Below are positions 34,748 through 44,761 of a DNA stretch of 55,031 bases, one piece after another; the stretch's first letter is position 1, and each line of letters starts with the position of its first letter. The stretch covers positions 1-55,031 of the forward strand of contig NZ_JAGQDH010000019.1 of assembly GCF_018069895.1 (NCBI RefSeq), written 5' to 3'. The notes below the pieces were generated by a model. It worked only from the letters and a program-made list of their open reading frames with translations, made no database searches and was not told the origin of the DNA. A program made the position numbers and the translations under genes. The stretch is from Roseovarius autotrophicus (lineage in GTDB: Bacteria; Pseudomonadota; Alphaproteobacteria; Rhodobacterales; Rhodobacteraceae).

Positions 34748-36142
34748 ATGGCACAGGATTACATCGTCAAGGATATTGACCTAGCCGCCTATGGGCGCAA
34801 GGAACTGGATATAGCCGAAACCGAAATGCCGGGCCTTATGGCGCTGCGCGCGGAATACTTAGAGGCACAGCCGCTCAAGGGGGCGCGGATTGCCGGCAGC
34901 CTGCACATGACGATCCAGACCGCCGTTCTGATCGAGACGCTGGTGGCGCTCGGCGCCGAGGTCCGTTGGGCAAGCTGCAACATCTTCTCCACGCAGGATC
35001 ACGCGGCGGCGGCGATCGCAGCGGGCGGGACGCCGGTTTTCGCGATCAAGGGCGAGACGCTGGAGGAATACTGGGATTACGCCGACCGGATATTTCAGTT
35101 CCCCGAAGGCGGAGCGAACCTGATCCTGGATGATGGCGGCGATGCCACGCTCTACATCCTCATGGGTGCGCGGGTCGAGGAAGGCGAGGAAGAGCTGATC
35201 GCCGTGCCCCAATCGGAGGAGGAGGAGGCGCTCTTTGCGCAGATTCGCAAGCGCATGACGGCGAGTCCGGGCTGGTTCGTGAAACAACGCCACATGATCA
35301 AGGGGGTTTCCGAAGAGACCACGACCGGCGTGCACCGTCTCTACAAGATGATGGAAAAGGGCCATCTTCCCTTTCCGGCGATCAACGTGAATGACAGCGT
35401 GACCAAGTCGAAATTCGACAACAAGTATGGCTGCAAGGAAAGCCTTGTGGACGGTATCCGCCGTGCTACCGACACGATGATGGCGGGCAAGGTCGCGGTG
35501 GTCTGTGGCTATGGTGATGTGGGCAAGGGCTCTGCCGCGTCGCTGCGGGGGGCGGGCGCGCGCGTCAAGGTCACCGAGGTCGATCCGATCTGCGCGCTTC
35601 AGGCGGCGATGGACGGGTTCGAGGTGGTGCTGCTTGAGGATGTGGTCGCGACAGCGGATATCTTCATCACCACCACAGGCAACAAGGATGTCATTCGCAT
35701 CGAGCACATGCGCGAGATGAAGGACATGGCGATTGTCGGCAATATCGGCCATTTCGACAATGAAATTCAGGTGGCCGCGCTCAAGAACCACAAATGGACC
35801 AACATCAAGGAACAGGTGGACATGATCGAGATGCCCTCGGGCAATCGCATCATCCTGCTTTCCGAGGGGCGTCTGCTGAACCTTGGCAATGCCACCGGCC
35901 ATCCGAGTTTCGTGATGTCGGCGTCGTTTACCAATCAGGTGCTGGCACAGATCGAACTCTGGACCAGGGGCGGCGAGTATGGCAACGAGGTCTATGTGTT
36001 GCCCAAGCATCTTGATGAAAAGGTTGCGCGGCTGCATCTTGAGCGGATCGGCGTGAAATTGACCCAGCTCAGCCCGGACCAGGCAGCCTATATCGGGGTG
36101 CCACCCGAGGGCCCGTTCAAGCCCGATCAATACCGCTATTGA
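34748..36142 (+). CDS. ahcY: Adenosylhomocysteinase
   Basis: 464 aa from ATG 34748. Hydrolyses S-adenosylhomocysteine to adenosine and homocysteine, relieving product inhibition of methyltransferases such as CcrM. N-terminal [21 protein letters not shown] and [20 protein letters not shown] bind substrate. The tightly bound NAD site is [18 protein letters not shown] near residue 250. The C-terminus ends PDQYRY, the classic Lys/Tyr tail that reaches the partner subunit. Length is normal for the bacterial enzyme. The message begins in a short gap with a hairpin over its ribosome-binding site and ends at a strong terminator. Confidence 0.97.
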   Translation: MAQDYIVKDIDLAAYGRKELDIAETEMPGLMALRAEYLEAQPLKGARIAGSLHMTIQTAVLIETLVALGAEVRWASCNIFSTQDHAAAAIAAGGTPVFAIKGETLEEYWDYADRIFQFPEGGANLILDDGGDATLYILMGARVEEGEEELIAVPQSEEEEALFAQIRKRMTASPGWFVKQRHMIKGVSEETTTGVHRLYKMMEKGHLPFPAINVNDSVTKSKFDNKYGCKESLVDGIRRATDTMMAGKVAVVCGYGDVGKGSAASLRGAGARVKVTEVDPICALQAAMDGFEVVLLEDVVATADIFITTTGNKDVIRIEHMREMKDMAIVGNIGHFDNEIQVAALKNHKWTNIKEQVDMIEMPSGNRIILLSEGRLLNLGNATGHPSFVMSASFTNQVLAQIELWTRGGEYGNEVYVLPKHLDEKVARLHLERIGVKLTQLSPDQAAYIGVPPEGPFKPDQYRY

Positions 36143-36163
36143 GCGGCCTTCACGCGTGACATG

Positions 36164-36194
36164 CGCCTGCTGACCGCTGGTCGGCGGGCGTTTT
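36164..36194 (+). terminator. Rho-independent terminator after ahcY
   Basis: A 12-bp stem CGCCTGCTGACC (36164-36175) / GGTCGGCGGGCG (36179-36190), with G-U pairs and a three-base loop, is followed by TTTT. Confidence 0.75.
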
Positions 36195-36322
36195 GCATGC
36201 GCGCAGGCTGCGGCGATTTCCGCTTTGTGCATCCCAAGTCAGCCGCTATCGTCGGGGCAGCCCGTTTGGGGTCTTTTCGAAACCGGAATCGGGCCATGCG
36301 GTCGAGTCAAGGGAGTGATTAC

Positions 36323-36664
36323 ATGGGAAAACGTGACGATCTGATTGCGCGCTATGCGGATGACCTTCGCAACAAATGCGGGATGGAGCCGGATATGGAC
36401 CTGCTCGGCAAGGTGACGATCGGCTGCGGCCCGGCGATTTACAACGCCGATGCCTCGACCGTGGCGGCGGGGCAGCCGGCCGAGATTGAGACGGTCAAGA
36501 ACAATTTCCTGATCAAGAAGCTGGGCCTTGCCGACAGTCCCGCGTTGACCGACGCGATCAATCAGGTGCTTGAGACCTATGGCCGGTCGGAGCGCAACAA
36601 GTATCGTGCGGTTGTTTATTACATGCTGACCAAGCATTTCGGCAAGGAAGCGGTTTACGGCTGA
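36323..36664 (+). CDS. DUF2853 family protein
   Basis: 113 aa from ATG 36323 with GGGAG eight bases upstream. It is a small, mostly helical, soluble protein starting GKRDDLIARYADDLRNKCG and ending YYMLTKHFGKEAVYG, matching the DUF2853 family as I remember it. No function is known. It is convergent with the MarR gene, with only six bases between stops. Confidence 0.75.
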   Translation: MGKRDDLIARYADDLRNKCGMEPDMDLLGKVTIGCGPAIYNADASTVAAGQPAEIETVKNNFLIKKLGLADSPALTDAINQVLETYGRSERNKYRAVVYYMLTKHFGKEAVYG

Positions 36665-36670
36665 GGCGCG

Positions 36671-37147
36671 TCAGGACGCGTCGCGCAGATCGCCCGTGTC
36701 GAGCACGGGTGAGGCGTCAAGCGCGTCCGCGTCGAGCATCGCCGCGATACGTTCGAGCGAGGCGACAAGCTGCGCCTGCTCCCAATCGGCGAGCGCCTCG
36801 AATTTCCGCACATAGCGTTGTTGCAGCGCGTCGGGCGCGCGGCGGATCGTGTCGCGCCCGCGCTGCGTGATGACTATGTTCGTCTGACGGCGGTCGGCGG
36901 CGGACTTTTCTCGCGTAACCATGCCGTGTTTCACAAGCTTGTCCACAAGCGATGTCACCGTCGCCTGGCTTACCCGCATGCGGCGGGCGATGTCGGTGGC
37001 GGTGGTCTGGCCGCGTTCGGCCACGATTTGCAGAACCCGGAACTGCACGGCCGTCAGCCCCGCCGCATTGGCGAGCTTTTGCCCGTAGATCTCGGTTGCG
37101 CGCAGGATGCGGCGCAGCGCGATCAGGCTCTGGTCGGTGCGATCCAT
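36671..37147 (-). CDS. ectR: MarR-family regulator, EctR-like
   Basis: 158 aa from ATG 37147, which follows AAAGGAGG; a longer frame to 37225 is rejected. The MarR winged helix covers about residues 25-115 (LTAVQFRVLQIVAERGQTT, RRMRVSQATVTSLVDKLVKHG, wing SAADRRQTNIVITQRG). It is divergent from ectABC-ask across a 232-base, AT-rich gap, like EctR1 which represses ectoine genes in halophilic methylotrophs. Autorepression is plausible. The symbol is by analogy only. Confidence 0.85.
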   Translation of the reverse strand: MDRTDQSLIALRRILRATEIYGQKLANAAGLTAVQFRVLQIVAERGQTTATDIARRMRVSQATVTSLVDKLVKHGMVTREKSAADRRQTNIVITQRGRDTIRRAPDALQQRYVRKFEALADWEQAQLVASLERIAAMLDADALDASPVLDTGDLRDAS

Positions 37148-37379
37148 TCGGCCTCCTTTGGTGATCGAAGCAATGGTCGCAAAGCTTTCACTCAATTGCA
37201 ATCTCGGCCTCCTGTGGTCATTCATTCATAATATAAAATAAATATTATATATAAAATGGACTATTTTCCACATTTTGAGTGATTTATGACGCTTAATTGA
37301 GATTATTGGATCGAGTGTTGATTTTGTAGGCTAAGTATTATATTTAGGCATTCAAAGCAACAATAGAGGCCGTGCATTC
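37148..37379. promoter_or_regulatory. ectR-ectA divergent regulatory region, strongly AT-rich
   Basis: The sequence changes from GC-rich to AT-rich. An inverted repeat ATAATAT (37228-37234) / ATATTAT (37242-37248) lies in the middle. Variants of TTGAGTGA appear on both strands: minus near 37187-37197, plus near 37275-37283, with AATTGAG near 37295 a partial copy. A poor promoter match TTGATT (37318-37323) and TATATT (37339-37344) has a short 15-base spacer. These are candidate EctR sites and osmotically controlled promoters; none is certain. Confidence 0.45.
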
Positions 37380-37910
37380 ATGCGACATGCGATGGAACTG
37401 TTTCGAAAGACCTTGCCCGCCCTGCGCAAGCCGGGGGCGGAGGATGGGGCTGCGATCTGGCGGCTGATCCGGGAGTGCAAGCCGCTCGATGAGAATTCCA
37501 TGTATTGCAACCTGATTCAGTGCGATCATTTCCGCGACACCTGCATCGTCGCCGAGATCGACGGCGAGATTGTGGGCTGGGTTTCGGGCCATATCCTGCC
37601 GGACGACCCCGAGACGCTCTTTGTCTGGCAGGTGGCCGTGTCGGAAAAGGCGCGCGGCACCGGCCTTGGCACGTTGATGCTGCGCGGGCTTCTGTCGCGC
37701 GATGTGTGCGAGGATGTGACGCGGGTGCAAACCACGATCACCCGCGACAATGCCGCAAGCTGGGCGCTGTTCCGCAAGTTTACCAACATCAAGGACGCCG
37801 CCCTGTCGAGCGCGCCCTATTTCACGAAATCCCAGCATTTCGACGATCTGCACGACACCGAATACATGGTCACGATCACCATGAAAGAGCGGATGAAGAA
37901 GGCGGCCTGA
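37380..37910 (+). CDS. ectA: L-2,4-diaminobutyrate N-gamma-acetyltransferase (EctA)
   Basis: 176 aa GNAT-fold enzyme, second step of ectoine synthesis: transfers acetyl from acetyl-CoA to diaminobutyrate. The acetyl-CoA-binding motif A is VAVSEKARGTGLGTLML (about residues 85-101), followed by TTITRDNAASWALFRKF. The N-terminus CKPLDENSMYCNLIQCDHF is characteristic of EctA. It is the first gene of the ectABC-ask operon. ATG 37380 has GAGG ten bases upstream; the ATG at 37392 is an alternative. Confidence 0.95.
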   Translation: MRHAMELFRKTLPALRKPGAEDGAAIWRLIRECKPLDENSMYCNLIQCDHFRDTCIVAEIDGEIVGWVSGHILPDDPETLFVWQVAVSEKARGTGLGTLMLRGLLSRDVCEDVTRVQTTITRDNAASWALFRKFTNIKDAALSSAPYFTKSQHFDDLHDTEYMVTITMKERMKKAA

Positions 37911-37958
37911 GCCTCGGGCCCCTCTCCGCCATCCCCCAATCACATGAAGGAACATGCC

Positions 37959-39251
37959 ATGCCGACTGAGCAATCAGCCGATCTTGAAATTTTTGCCCGC
38001 CGCGAGAGCCAGGCGCGCAGCTATTGCCGCAGCTTTCCCAAGTCCTTCGTCAAGGCGCAGGGATCGGAGCTGACCGATGCGTCAGGGCGCACCTATATCG
38101 ACTTTCTCGCCGGGTGCTCATCGCTCAACTACGGCCACAATGACCCCGACATGAAGGCCGCGCTGATCGCGCATATCACCGCCGACGGGATCACCCATGG
38201 CCTTGACATGCATACAGACGCCAAGGCCGATTTCCTGCGCGCCTTCGAGGAAATCATCCTGCAACCGCGCGGCATGGATCACAAGGTGATGATGACCGGC
38301 CCGACCGGCACCAACGCGGTCGAGGCAGCGATGAAGCTGGCGCGCAAACTCACCGGGCGGCGCAACATCATCGCCTTTACCAACGGGTTCCACGGCATGA
38401 CCATGGGCGCACTGTCATGCACCGGCAACGCGGGCAAGCGCGCGGGCGCGGGCGGCGGGCCGCTCTGCGGGACCACCCACATGCCGTTTGAAGGCGCCTT
38501 CGGTGAGGGCGTGGACAGCCTGCATATCATCGAGGAAATGCTCGCCAACCCGTCGAGCGGCGTCGATGCCCCCGCCGCCTTCATCATCGAGCCGGTGCAG
38601 GGCGAGGGCGGCCTCAATGCGGCCTCCACCGCCTTCATGCAGGGGATTGCCCGGCTGGCCAAGGCGCATGGCGCGCTGCTCATTGTCGATGACATTCAGG
38701 CGGGATGCGGGCGCACCGGCACGTTCTTCAGCTTCGAGGGAATGGGCATCGAGCCGGATCTCATCCCGCTGGCCAAGAGCTTTTCCGGCATGGGCCTGCC
38801 CTTTGCCGCGCTGCTGATCAAGCCCGAGCATGATATCTGGGGCCCGGCCGAGCATAACGGCACCTTCCGGGGCAACACCCATGCCTTTGTCACCGCGCGG
38901 GTGGCGCTGGAGAAGTTCTGGCGCGACGATGCCTTTCAGCGCGACATCGCGGCCAAGGCCGGGATCGTGCGCGAGGGGCTGCAAGCGATTGCCGATAGGG
39001 TGCCCGGCGCGCGCCTCAAGGGGCGCGGCATGATGCAGGGCGTGGATGTGGGCAGCGGCGATCTGGCGGGTGATATCTGCGCGCGGGCGTTTGAAAAGGG
39101 TCTGGTGATCGAGACCTCTGGCGCGCATGATGAGGTGGTCAAGGTGCTCGCGCCGCTGACCACGCCCGATGCGCTGTTGCGCAAGGGGCTGGAAATCTTG
39201 CAGGCGGCCGCGCGCGAGGCAGTCAACACAACCAGAATGGCAGCGGAGTAA
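37959..39251 (+). CDS. ectB: Diaminobutyrate-2-oxoglutarate transaminase (EctB)
   Basis: 430 aa class-III PLP aminotransferase that makes L-2,4-diaminobutyrate from aspartate-semialdehyde. ATG 37959 has AAGGA seven bases upstream; an ATG at 37944 lacks one. Visible: [20 protein letters not shown] (phosphate cup), [13 protein letters not shown], the PLP Asp in [15 protein letters not shown], and the Schiff-base Lys in [14 protein letters not shown]. Full length. It lies 48 bases after ectA and five bases before ectC, all in one operon. Confidence 0.96.
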   Translation: MPTEQSADLEIFARRESQARSYCRSFPKSFVKAQGSELTDASGRTYIDFLAGCSSLNYGHNDPDMKAALIAHITADGITHGLDMHTDAKADFLRAFEEIILQPRGMDHKVMMTGPTGTNAVEAAMKLARKLTGRRNIIAFTNGFHGMTMGALSCTGNAGKRAGAGGGPLCGTTHMPFEGAFGEGVDSLHIIEEMLANPSSGVDAPAAFIIEPVQGEGGLNAASTAFMQGIARLAKAHGALLIVDDIQAGCGRTGTFFSFEGMGIEPDLIPLAKSFSGMGLPFAALLIKPEHDIWGPAEHNGTFRGNTHAFVTARVALEKFWRDDAFQRDIAAKAGIVREGLQAIADRVPGARLKGRGMMQGVDVGSGDLAGDICARAFEKGLVIETSGAHDEVVKVLAPLTTPDALLRKGLEILQAAAREAVNTTRMAAE

Positions 39252-39256
39252 CGCGG

Positions 39257-39649
39257 ATGATCGTGAGGGATTTTAACAAGATCGTGGCAAGCGAGCGCGA
39301 GCGCGTCGTCTCGGACGCGCAATGGTCAAGCGTGCGGATGCTTCTGGCCGATGACGGGATGGGGTTTTCGTTCCACATCACCTTCCTTGAGCCGGGATCG
39401 GAGCACACGTTCGAATACAAGAACCATTTCGAGAGCGTCTATTGCATGCAGGGCACCGGCTCGATCACCGATCTGGCCACCGGCGAGACGCATGAGATCA
39501 AGCCCGGTGTCATGTATGCGCTGGACAAGCATGATCGCCACACGCTGCGCGCCACGGAAGAGCTTGTGATGGCCTGCTGCTTCAATCCGCCCGTGACCGG
39601 CAAGGAAGTGCATCAGGCCGATGGCTCTTACGCGCTTGAAACAAGCTGA
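39257..39649 (+). CDS. ectC: L-ectoine synthase (EctC)
   Basis: 130 aa cupin that cyclises N-gamma-acetyl-diaminobutyrate to ectoine, the main compatible solute. The conserved start is [19 protein letters not shown]. Iron-binding cupin residues lie in the region [20 protein letters not shown] and in [11 protein letters not shown]. No ectD follows, so no hydroxyectoine is predicted from this locus. Full-length and intact. Confidence 0.96.
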   Translation: MIVRDFNKIVASERERVVSDAQWSSVRMLLADDGMGFSFHITFLEPGSEHTFEYKNHFESVYCMQGTGSITDLATGETHEIKPGVMYALDKHDRHTLRATEELVMACCFNPPVTGKEVHQADGSYALETS

Positions 39650-39682
39650 GAGGGTCGGGGCAATGACCCCGGCAAGAGGAAT

Positions 39683-41122
39683 ATGACCTTACCAACCCAT
39701 ACCGTCGAGAAGATCGGCGGCACGTCGATGAGCCGTGTCGCCGAATTGCTCGACACGCTCTTTATCGGGGATCGCACGGGCGCGGCGCTTTATGGGCGCG
39801 TGTTCGTGGTCTCGGCCTTTGGCGGGATCACCAACCTGCTCTTGGAGCACAAGAAATCCGGGCAGCCGGGGGTCTATGCGCGCTTTGCCAACAATGACGA
39901 CGATCACGGCTGGCTTGATGCGCTGACCGAGGTGGGGCGCGCCATGCGCGCGGCGCATGGCGACATCCTCGACAACCCCGGAGACCGCAGCATGGCGGAC
40001 GAATTCGTGCGCGAGCGGATCGAGGGGGCGCGGTCCTGCCTCTTTGATCTTCAACGGCTGTGCTCTTACGGGCATTTCCGGCTTGGCGATCACATGATGG
40101 TCATCCGCGAATTGCTCTCGGGTCTGGGCGAGGCGCATTCGGCCTTTGCCACCACCCTGCTGTTGCAGCGGGCCGGCGTGAATGCGCGGTTCATCGACCT
40201 CAGCGGCTGGCGCGACGAGAGCGAGCACTCGCTTTCCGAACGGATCGCGGCGGGGCTGCGGGATGTGGACCTGAGCACCGAGATGCCGATCGTCACCGGC
40301 TATGCGCAATGCTCCGAAGGGTTGATGCGAGAGTTCGACCGGGGCTATTCCGAGGTGACATTCGCCCGCATCGCCGCCCATACCGGCGCGCGCGAGGCGA
40401 TCATCCACAAGGAATTTCACCTGTCCTCGGCCGATCCGAAACTGGTGGGTGAGGGTGCCGTGCGCAAGCTGGGGCACACGAATTACGATGTGGCCGATCA
40501 GCTCTCGAATCTGGGGATGGAGGCGATCCACCCCAAGGCGGCCAAGACGCTGCGTCAGGCCGAGGTGCCGTTGCGGGTGACGAATGCGTTCGATCCCGGC
40601 GATCCCGGCACGCTGATCGACGACCAGCCGACAGAGACACCGGCGGTGGAGATCGTGACCGGCCTCAAGGTGGTGGCGCTGGAGCTGTTCGAGCAGGACA
40701 TGGTGGGCGTCAAGGGTTATGACGCGGCCATTCTGGACGCCCTCAAGCGGCACAATGTCTGGATCGTCTCCAAGACCTCGAACGCCAATACGATCACCCA
40801 TTACGTGCAGGCCTCGCTCAAGACGGTGCGGCGGGTGGCGCGGGATCTGGAGGCGCTCTATCCAGCGTCGCAGGTTTCGGCGCGGACCCTGGCGCTGGTG
40901 TCGCCTATCGGGCGCGACCTCAAGGGCCTGAGGGTGCTGAGCCGGGGCCTGAGCGCGCTGGAAGAGGCGGATATCGAGGTGGTCGCCGCCCATCAGACGC
41001 CGCGCGGCGTGGACGTGCAATTCGTCATCGCGGCAGAGGCATTGGACGCCGGAATCGCCGCTTTGCACCGCGCCTTGATCGAGGAAGCGCCGCCCGTGAC
41101 AGGGGTAGCCAAAGCCGCATAA
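39683..41122 (+). CDS. ask: Aspartate kinase, ectoine-specific (Ask_Ect)
   Basis: 479 aa aspartokinase that supplies aspartyl phosphate for ectoine synthesis without feedback by lysine or threonine. The N-terminal signature VEKIGGTSMSRV is the ectoine-type variant of the usual 'KFGGTS'. Two ACT-like domains follow after about residue 330 (VVALELFEQDMVGVKGYDAA and VLSRGLSALEEADIEVVAA). It is the fourth gene of the ect operon, ending in a strong terminator at 41129-41161. Placement beside ectC is typical for Ask_Ect. Confidence 0.93.
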   Translation: MTLPTHTVEKIGGTSMSRVAELLDTLFIGDRTGAALYGRVFVVSAFGGITNLLLEHKKSGQPGVYARFANNDDDHGWLDALTEVGRAMRAAHGDILDNPGDRSMADEFVRERIEGARSCLFDLQRLCSYGHFRLGDHMMVIRELLSGLGEAHSAFATTLLLQRAGVNARFIDLSGWRDESEHSLSERIAAGLRDVDLSTEMPIVTGYAQCSEGLMREFDRGYSEVTFARIAAHTGAREAIIHKEFHLSSADPKLVGEGAVRKLGHTNYDVADQLSNLGMEAIHPKAAKTLRQAEVPLRVTNAFDPGDPGTLIDDQPTETPAVEIVTGLKVVALELFEQDMVGVKGYDAAILDALKRHNVWIVSKTSNANTITHYVQASLKTVRRVARDLEALYPASQVSARTLALVSPIGRDLKGLRVLSRGLSALEEADIEVVAAHQTPRGVDVQFVIAAEALDAGIAALHRALIEEAPPVTGVAKAA

Positions 41123-41128
41123 GGACAT

Positions 41129-41161
41129 AAGGCCCGGTCGGTCCGACCGGGCCTTGTTTTT
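41129..41161 (+). terminator. Rho-independent terminator of the ect operon
   Basis: Perfect 13-bp stem AAGGCCCGGTCGG (41129-41141) / CCGACCGGGCCTT (41143-41155), then G and TTTTT. It lies between convergent ask and hsp20. Confidence 0.9.
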
Positions 41162-41167
41162 GCGCGA

Positions 41168-41638
41168 TCAGTTCACCTTTTCGGCGTCGATCACGTCCTT
41201 GTCGGATGCCGTTCCGGTGCTGGCGATGGCGATGCGGCGGGGTTTGAGGGCCTCGGGCACCTCGCGGGCAAGCTCGATATGGAGCATCCCGTCGGCATGG
41301 CTCGCCCCGGTCACGCGGACATGATCGGCAAGCTGAAAGCGCCGCTCGAAGGCGCGGGTGGCGATGCCGCGATGCAGGTAGGTGCGGCCCTCGTCCTCGT
41401 CGCGCTTGCGCGCGGAGACCACAAGCGCGCCCTCCTTCACCTCGACCGAGAGATCCTCGGCGGCAAAGCCCGCCACGGCGATCGAGATGCGATAGGCATC
41501 GTCGGCGGTCTTTTCGATGTTGTAGGGCGGATAAGTGGGTTGGGTCACGTCGCTGGCCATCACCCGGTCGAGCAGATCGGCGATCTGGTCGAAACCGACA
41601 GTGGCCCTGTAGAGCGGTGCAAGATCGAAGTTACGCAT
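41168..41638 (-). CDS. Small heat-shock protein, Hsp20/alpha-crystallin family
   Basis: 156 aa from ATG 41638, six bases after AAGGAGG (an ATG at 41644 is too close to it). Holdase chaperone that keeps unfolded proteins soluble. The alpha-crystallin domain is about residues 35-125 (PPYNIEKTADDAYRISIAVAG, LHRGIATRAFERRFQLADHV, DGMLHIELAREVPEALKPRRI). The N-terminus RNFDLAPLYRATVGFDQI matches the IbpA/HspA class. A heat-shock-type promoter lies 88-119 bases upstream. Confidence 0.93.
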   Translation of the reverse strand: MRNFDLAPLYRATVGFDQIADLLDRVMASDVTQPTYPPYNIEKTADDAYRISIAVAGFAAEDLSVEVKEGALVVSARKRDEDEGRTYLHRGIATRAFERRFQLADHVRVTGASHADGMLHIELAREVPEALKPRRIAIASTGTASDKDVIDAEKVN

Positions 41639-41725
41639 GGTCATCCTCCTTGAAGCGATAACAAATTTGCCTTCCCCTGCGGGGACAGGCGCATGTGTCC
41701 GGCCCTTGAAGGCACCGGAACGGCT

Positions 41726-41757
41726 ATGATGTGGGAAGGGGCAGCAGGGCTGTCAAG
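41726..41757 (-). promoter_or_regulatory. Heat-shock (RpoH-type) promoter of hsp20
   Basis: On the minus strand CTTGACA (41757-41751) and CCCACATCAT (41735-41726) are 15 bases apart, close to the sigma-32 pattern CTTGAA-N13-15-CCCCATnT. This predicts a leader of about 80 nt, room for an RNA thermometer, though I could not find a clear ROSE motif. Confidence 0.5.
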
Positions 41758-41774
41758 ACCCCGGAAAGGGGTCT
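41756..41774 (-). terminator. Hairpin at the end of the protease pair
   Basis: AGACCCC (41756-41762) pairs with GGGGTCT (41768-41774) around GGAAA, overlapping the protease stop codon. On the minus strand no strong T-run follows. Its far arm overlaps the -35 of hsp20. Confidence 0.5.
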
Positions 41775-42568
41775 CAGGGTCGGGCGAAGCGCGCGCCCGA
41801 AGCGCGGCCCTCTCCGACCGTGGCGCGCTTGAAACCAGGGGTGGCGGGGGTGGCGCCGATGGTGCGCAGGTCGCGTTTCAGGTCTTCGACAAGTGCGGGC
41901 AGGTCCATGCCGAAGGCCACCTGACGGCCCTCGGTGGTGCCGCCGCTCACCAGCGAGAGGATGCGTGCGCGACTGCCAGAGCGGGCAAAGACCGGCGCGC
42001 CCGATGAGCCGAATATCACGTCGCAGTCAAACGCCATCAACCCCTCCTGCCGCCAGAGCAGCCCGCAATCGCGCTGCCAGGACGGGGCCTCGTCGCGGTC
42101 GCTGCCATAGGACACGAGGCTGACCCGCTGTCCCGGCGCGGGCGCGCCATGAAGTGCGAAAGGTGCGGCTGTGGCGCTCGGGATCGGGGTGACGAGGCGC
42201 AAAAGTGCTGCGTCGCGTCGCACGTTCTGCGCGGTCATCCCGCGCGCCGGATCATAGCCCGCGGCCACGGCATAGCCGCTCACCCCGCTTTCGGCGATCG
42301 CCAGCCCGTCGCGCAGCCCTGCGCGAAAGCGCAGGTCGTCGGCAGGCACGGGCGCGCGGGCGGCATCAAAAAGGCAATGCGCCGCCGTCAGCACCTGGTC
42401 GGGGGCGATAAGCACGCCGGTGCAATAGCCCGCGCGCCCGATGTCAAGGCGACCCACCGCCTCCCAGCCGAAAAGCTGGTCGCGTTGGGTCAGTCGGTCA
42501 AGCCCGCTTTGCGCGAGCGCGGAGCCACCAACCATCACCGTCAAGGCGAAAGCAATCAGCGCCCTCAT
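41774..42568 (-). CDS. Secreted trypsin-like serine protease (second of tandem pair)
   Basis: 264 aa with a signal peptide ending ALAQ (residues 1-20). The S1 triad is visible: His in LTAAHCLFD, Asp in VRRDAALLRL, Ser in FGSSGAPVFA. The active-site surround is GSSGAP rather than the usual GDSGGP. Cysteines near the His and Ser allow disulfides. It starts by overlapping the upstream homologue's stop (ATGA) and shares its full layout, so the two arose by duplication. Exported to the periplasm; natural substrates unknown. Confidence 0.87.
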   Translation of the reverse strand: MRALIAFALTVMVGGSALAQSGLDRLTQRDQLFGWEAVGRLDIGRAGYCTGVLIAPDQVLTAAHCLFDAARAPVPADDLRFRAGLRDGLAIAESGVSGYAVAAGYDPARGMTAQNVRRDAALLRLVTPIPSATAAPFALHGAPAPGQRVSLVSYGSDRDEAPSWQRDCGLLWRQEGLMAFDCDVIFGSSGAPVFARSGSRARILSLVSGGTTEGRQVAFGMDLPALVEDLKRDLRTIGATPATPGFKRATVGEGRASGARFARP

Positions 42569-43362
42569 GGCCGGGAGAACTTGGCCCCGGTGTCGCGGCG
42601 CGTCCCCGAGGACAGCATTTTCGGCGCGGCCTCCTGAAACACGCCCTGGCCTGCGTCAAGCGCCGCGCGCAGCGTGTCGAGCGGTTCCAGCAATTGCGTG
42701 CCAAGCGCGACCTTGCGCCCGTCCACCTCGGCCATGGCCGAGACCACCGAGACGATGCGCGCCTGCCCGCCCTCGAACGAAAACACCGGCGCGCCGGATG
42801 AGCCGAAATTCACGTCGCAGGACATGACCAGAACCCCGCCCTGCCGCGCCAGCACCTCGCAGACCTCTTGCAGGGACGGGGCTTCGGAGCGGTCGCGCGC
42901 ATAGCTGACCACGCCGATCTTCTGGCCCTCACGCGGGCGCTGATCGGTCTCGAACGGGGTGACGTGGGTGTTGCGGATCGGGTGGTAAAGCTCCAGCAAC
43001 GCGACATCGTTGCGAACCCGTTCGGGTGTGACAGCGGCCGCGAAATCATAGTCGGGATGGGTGACGGCGCGGCGCACCGAGCGATAGGCGGCGGCCCGAC
43101 CGTTGCGCCAGCCGGCCATGAACTCGATCCGCGCGGGATCGAGCCGCGCGCCCGTCACCTTGTCATAGAGGCAATGCGCCGCCGTCAGCACCAGATCGGG
43201 CGCGACAAGCGCCCCGGTGCAGAACCCGCGCCCGCCCAGTTCCAGCCGCCCCACCGCCTCCCATGCGCGGGCGGAGTCGCCCATGTCCAGCCGTTCAAGG
43301 CGGCTGTCCTGTGCGGCAAGCGGCGTGGCAAGGCAGGCAAGAAGGGCAAGCGCGCGCAGCAT
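42565..43362 (-). CDS. Secreted trypsin-like serine protease (first of tandem pair)
   Basis: About 265 aa from ATG 43362 (GGAG eight bases upstream; the frame opens at 43401 without support). Signal peptide ends PLAAQ. Triad: His in LTAAHCLYD, Asp in VRNDVALLEL, Ser in FGSSGAPVFS. The C-terminus FQEAAPKM...KFSRP parallels the ending ARFARP of the partner gene. It is co-transcribed with the downstream copy. The loop lengths differ between the copies, suggesting different specificities. Confidence 0.87.
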   Translation of the reverse strand: MLRALALLACLATPLAAQDSRLERLDMGDSARAWEAVGRLELGGRGFCTGALVAPDLVLTAAHCLYDKVTGARLDPARIEFMAGWRNGRAAAYRSVRRAVTHPDYDFAAAVTPERVRNDVALLELYHPIRNTHVTPFETDQRPREGQKIGVVSYARDRSEAPSLQEVCEVLARQGGVLVMSCDVNFGSSGAPVFSFEGGQARIVSVVSAMAEVDGRKVALGTQLLEPLDTLRAALDAGQGVFQEAAPKMLSSGTRRDTGAKFSRP

Positions 43363-43428
43363 GGTCTCTCCGGGTCCCTGAACACACTCACCGGTTAGCA
43401 AGGGTTTCGGGCCAGAATATGACCATGT

Positions 43429-44751
<1,323 letters not shown>

Positions 44752-44761
44752 GTGCTCTTCC

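Noticed and set aside
34678..34750. Known SAH or SAM riboswitch upstream of ahcY
   Set aside because: The gap is only about 70 bases and I could not match any known consensus; only a simple Shine-Dalgarno-covering hairpin is reported.
41639..41725. ROSE-type RNA thermometer in the hsp20 leader
   Set aside because: Leader length would fit, but I could not find the conserved anti-Shine-Dalgarno core pairing with AAGGAGG.
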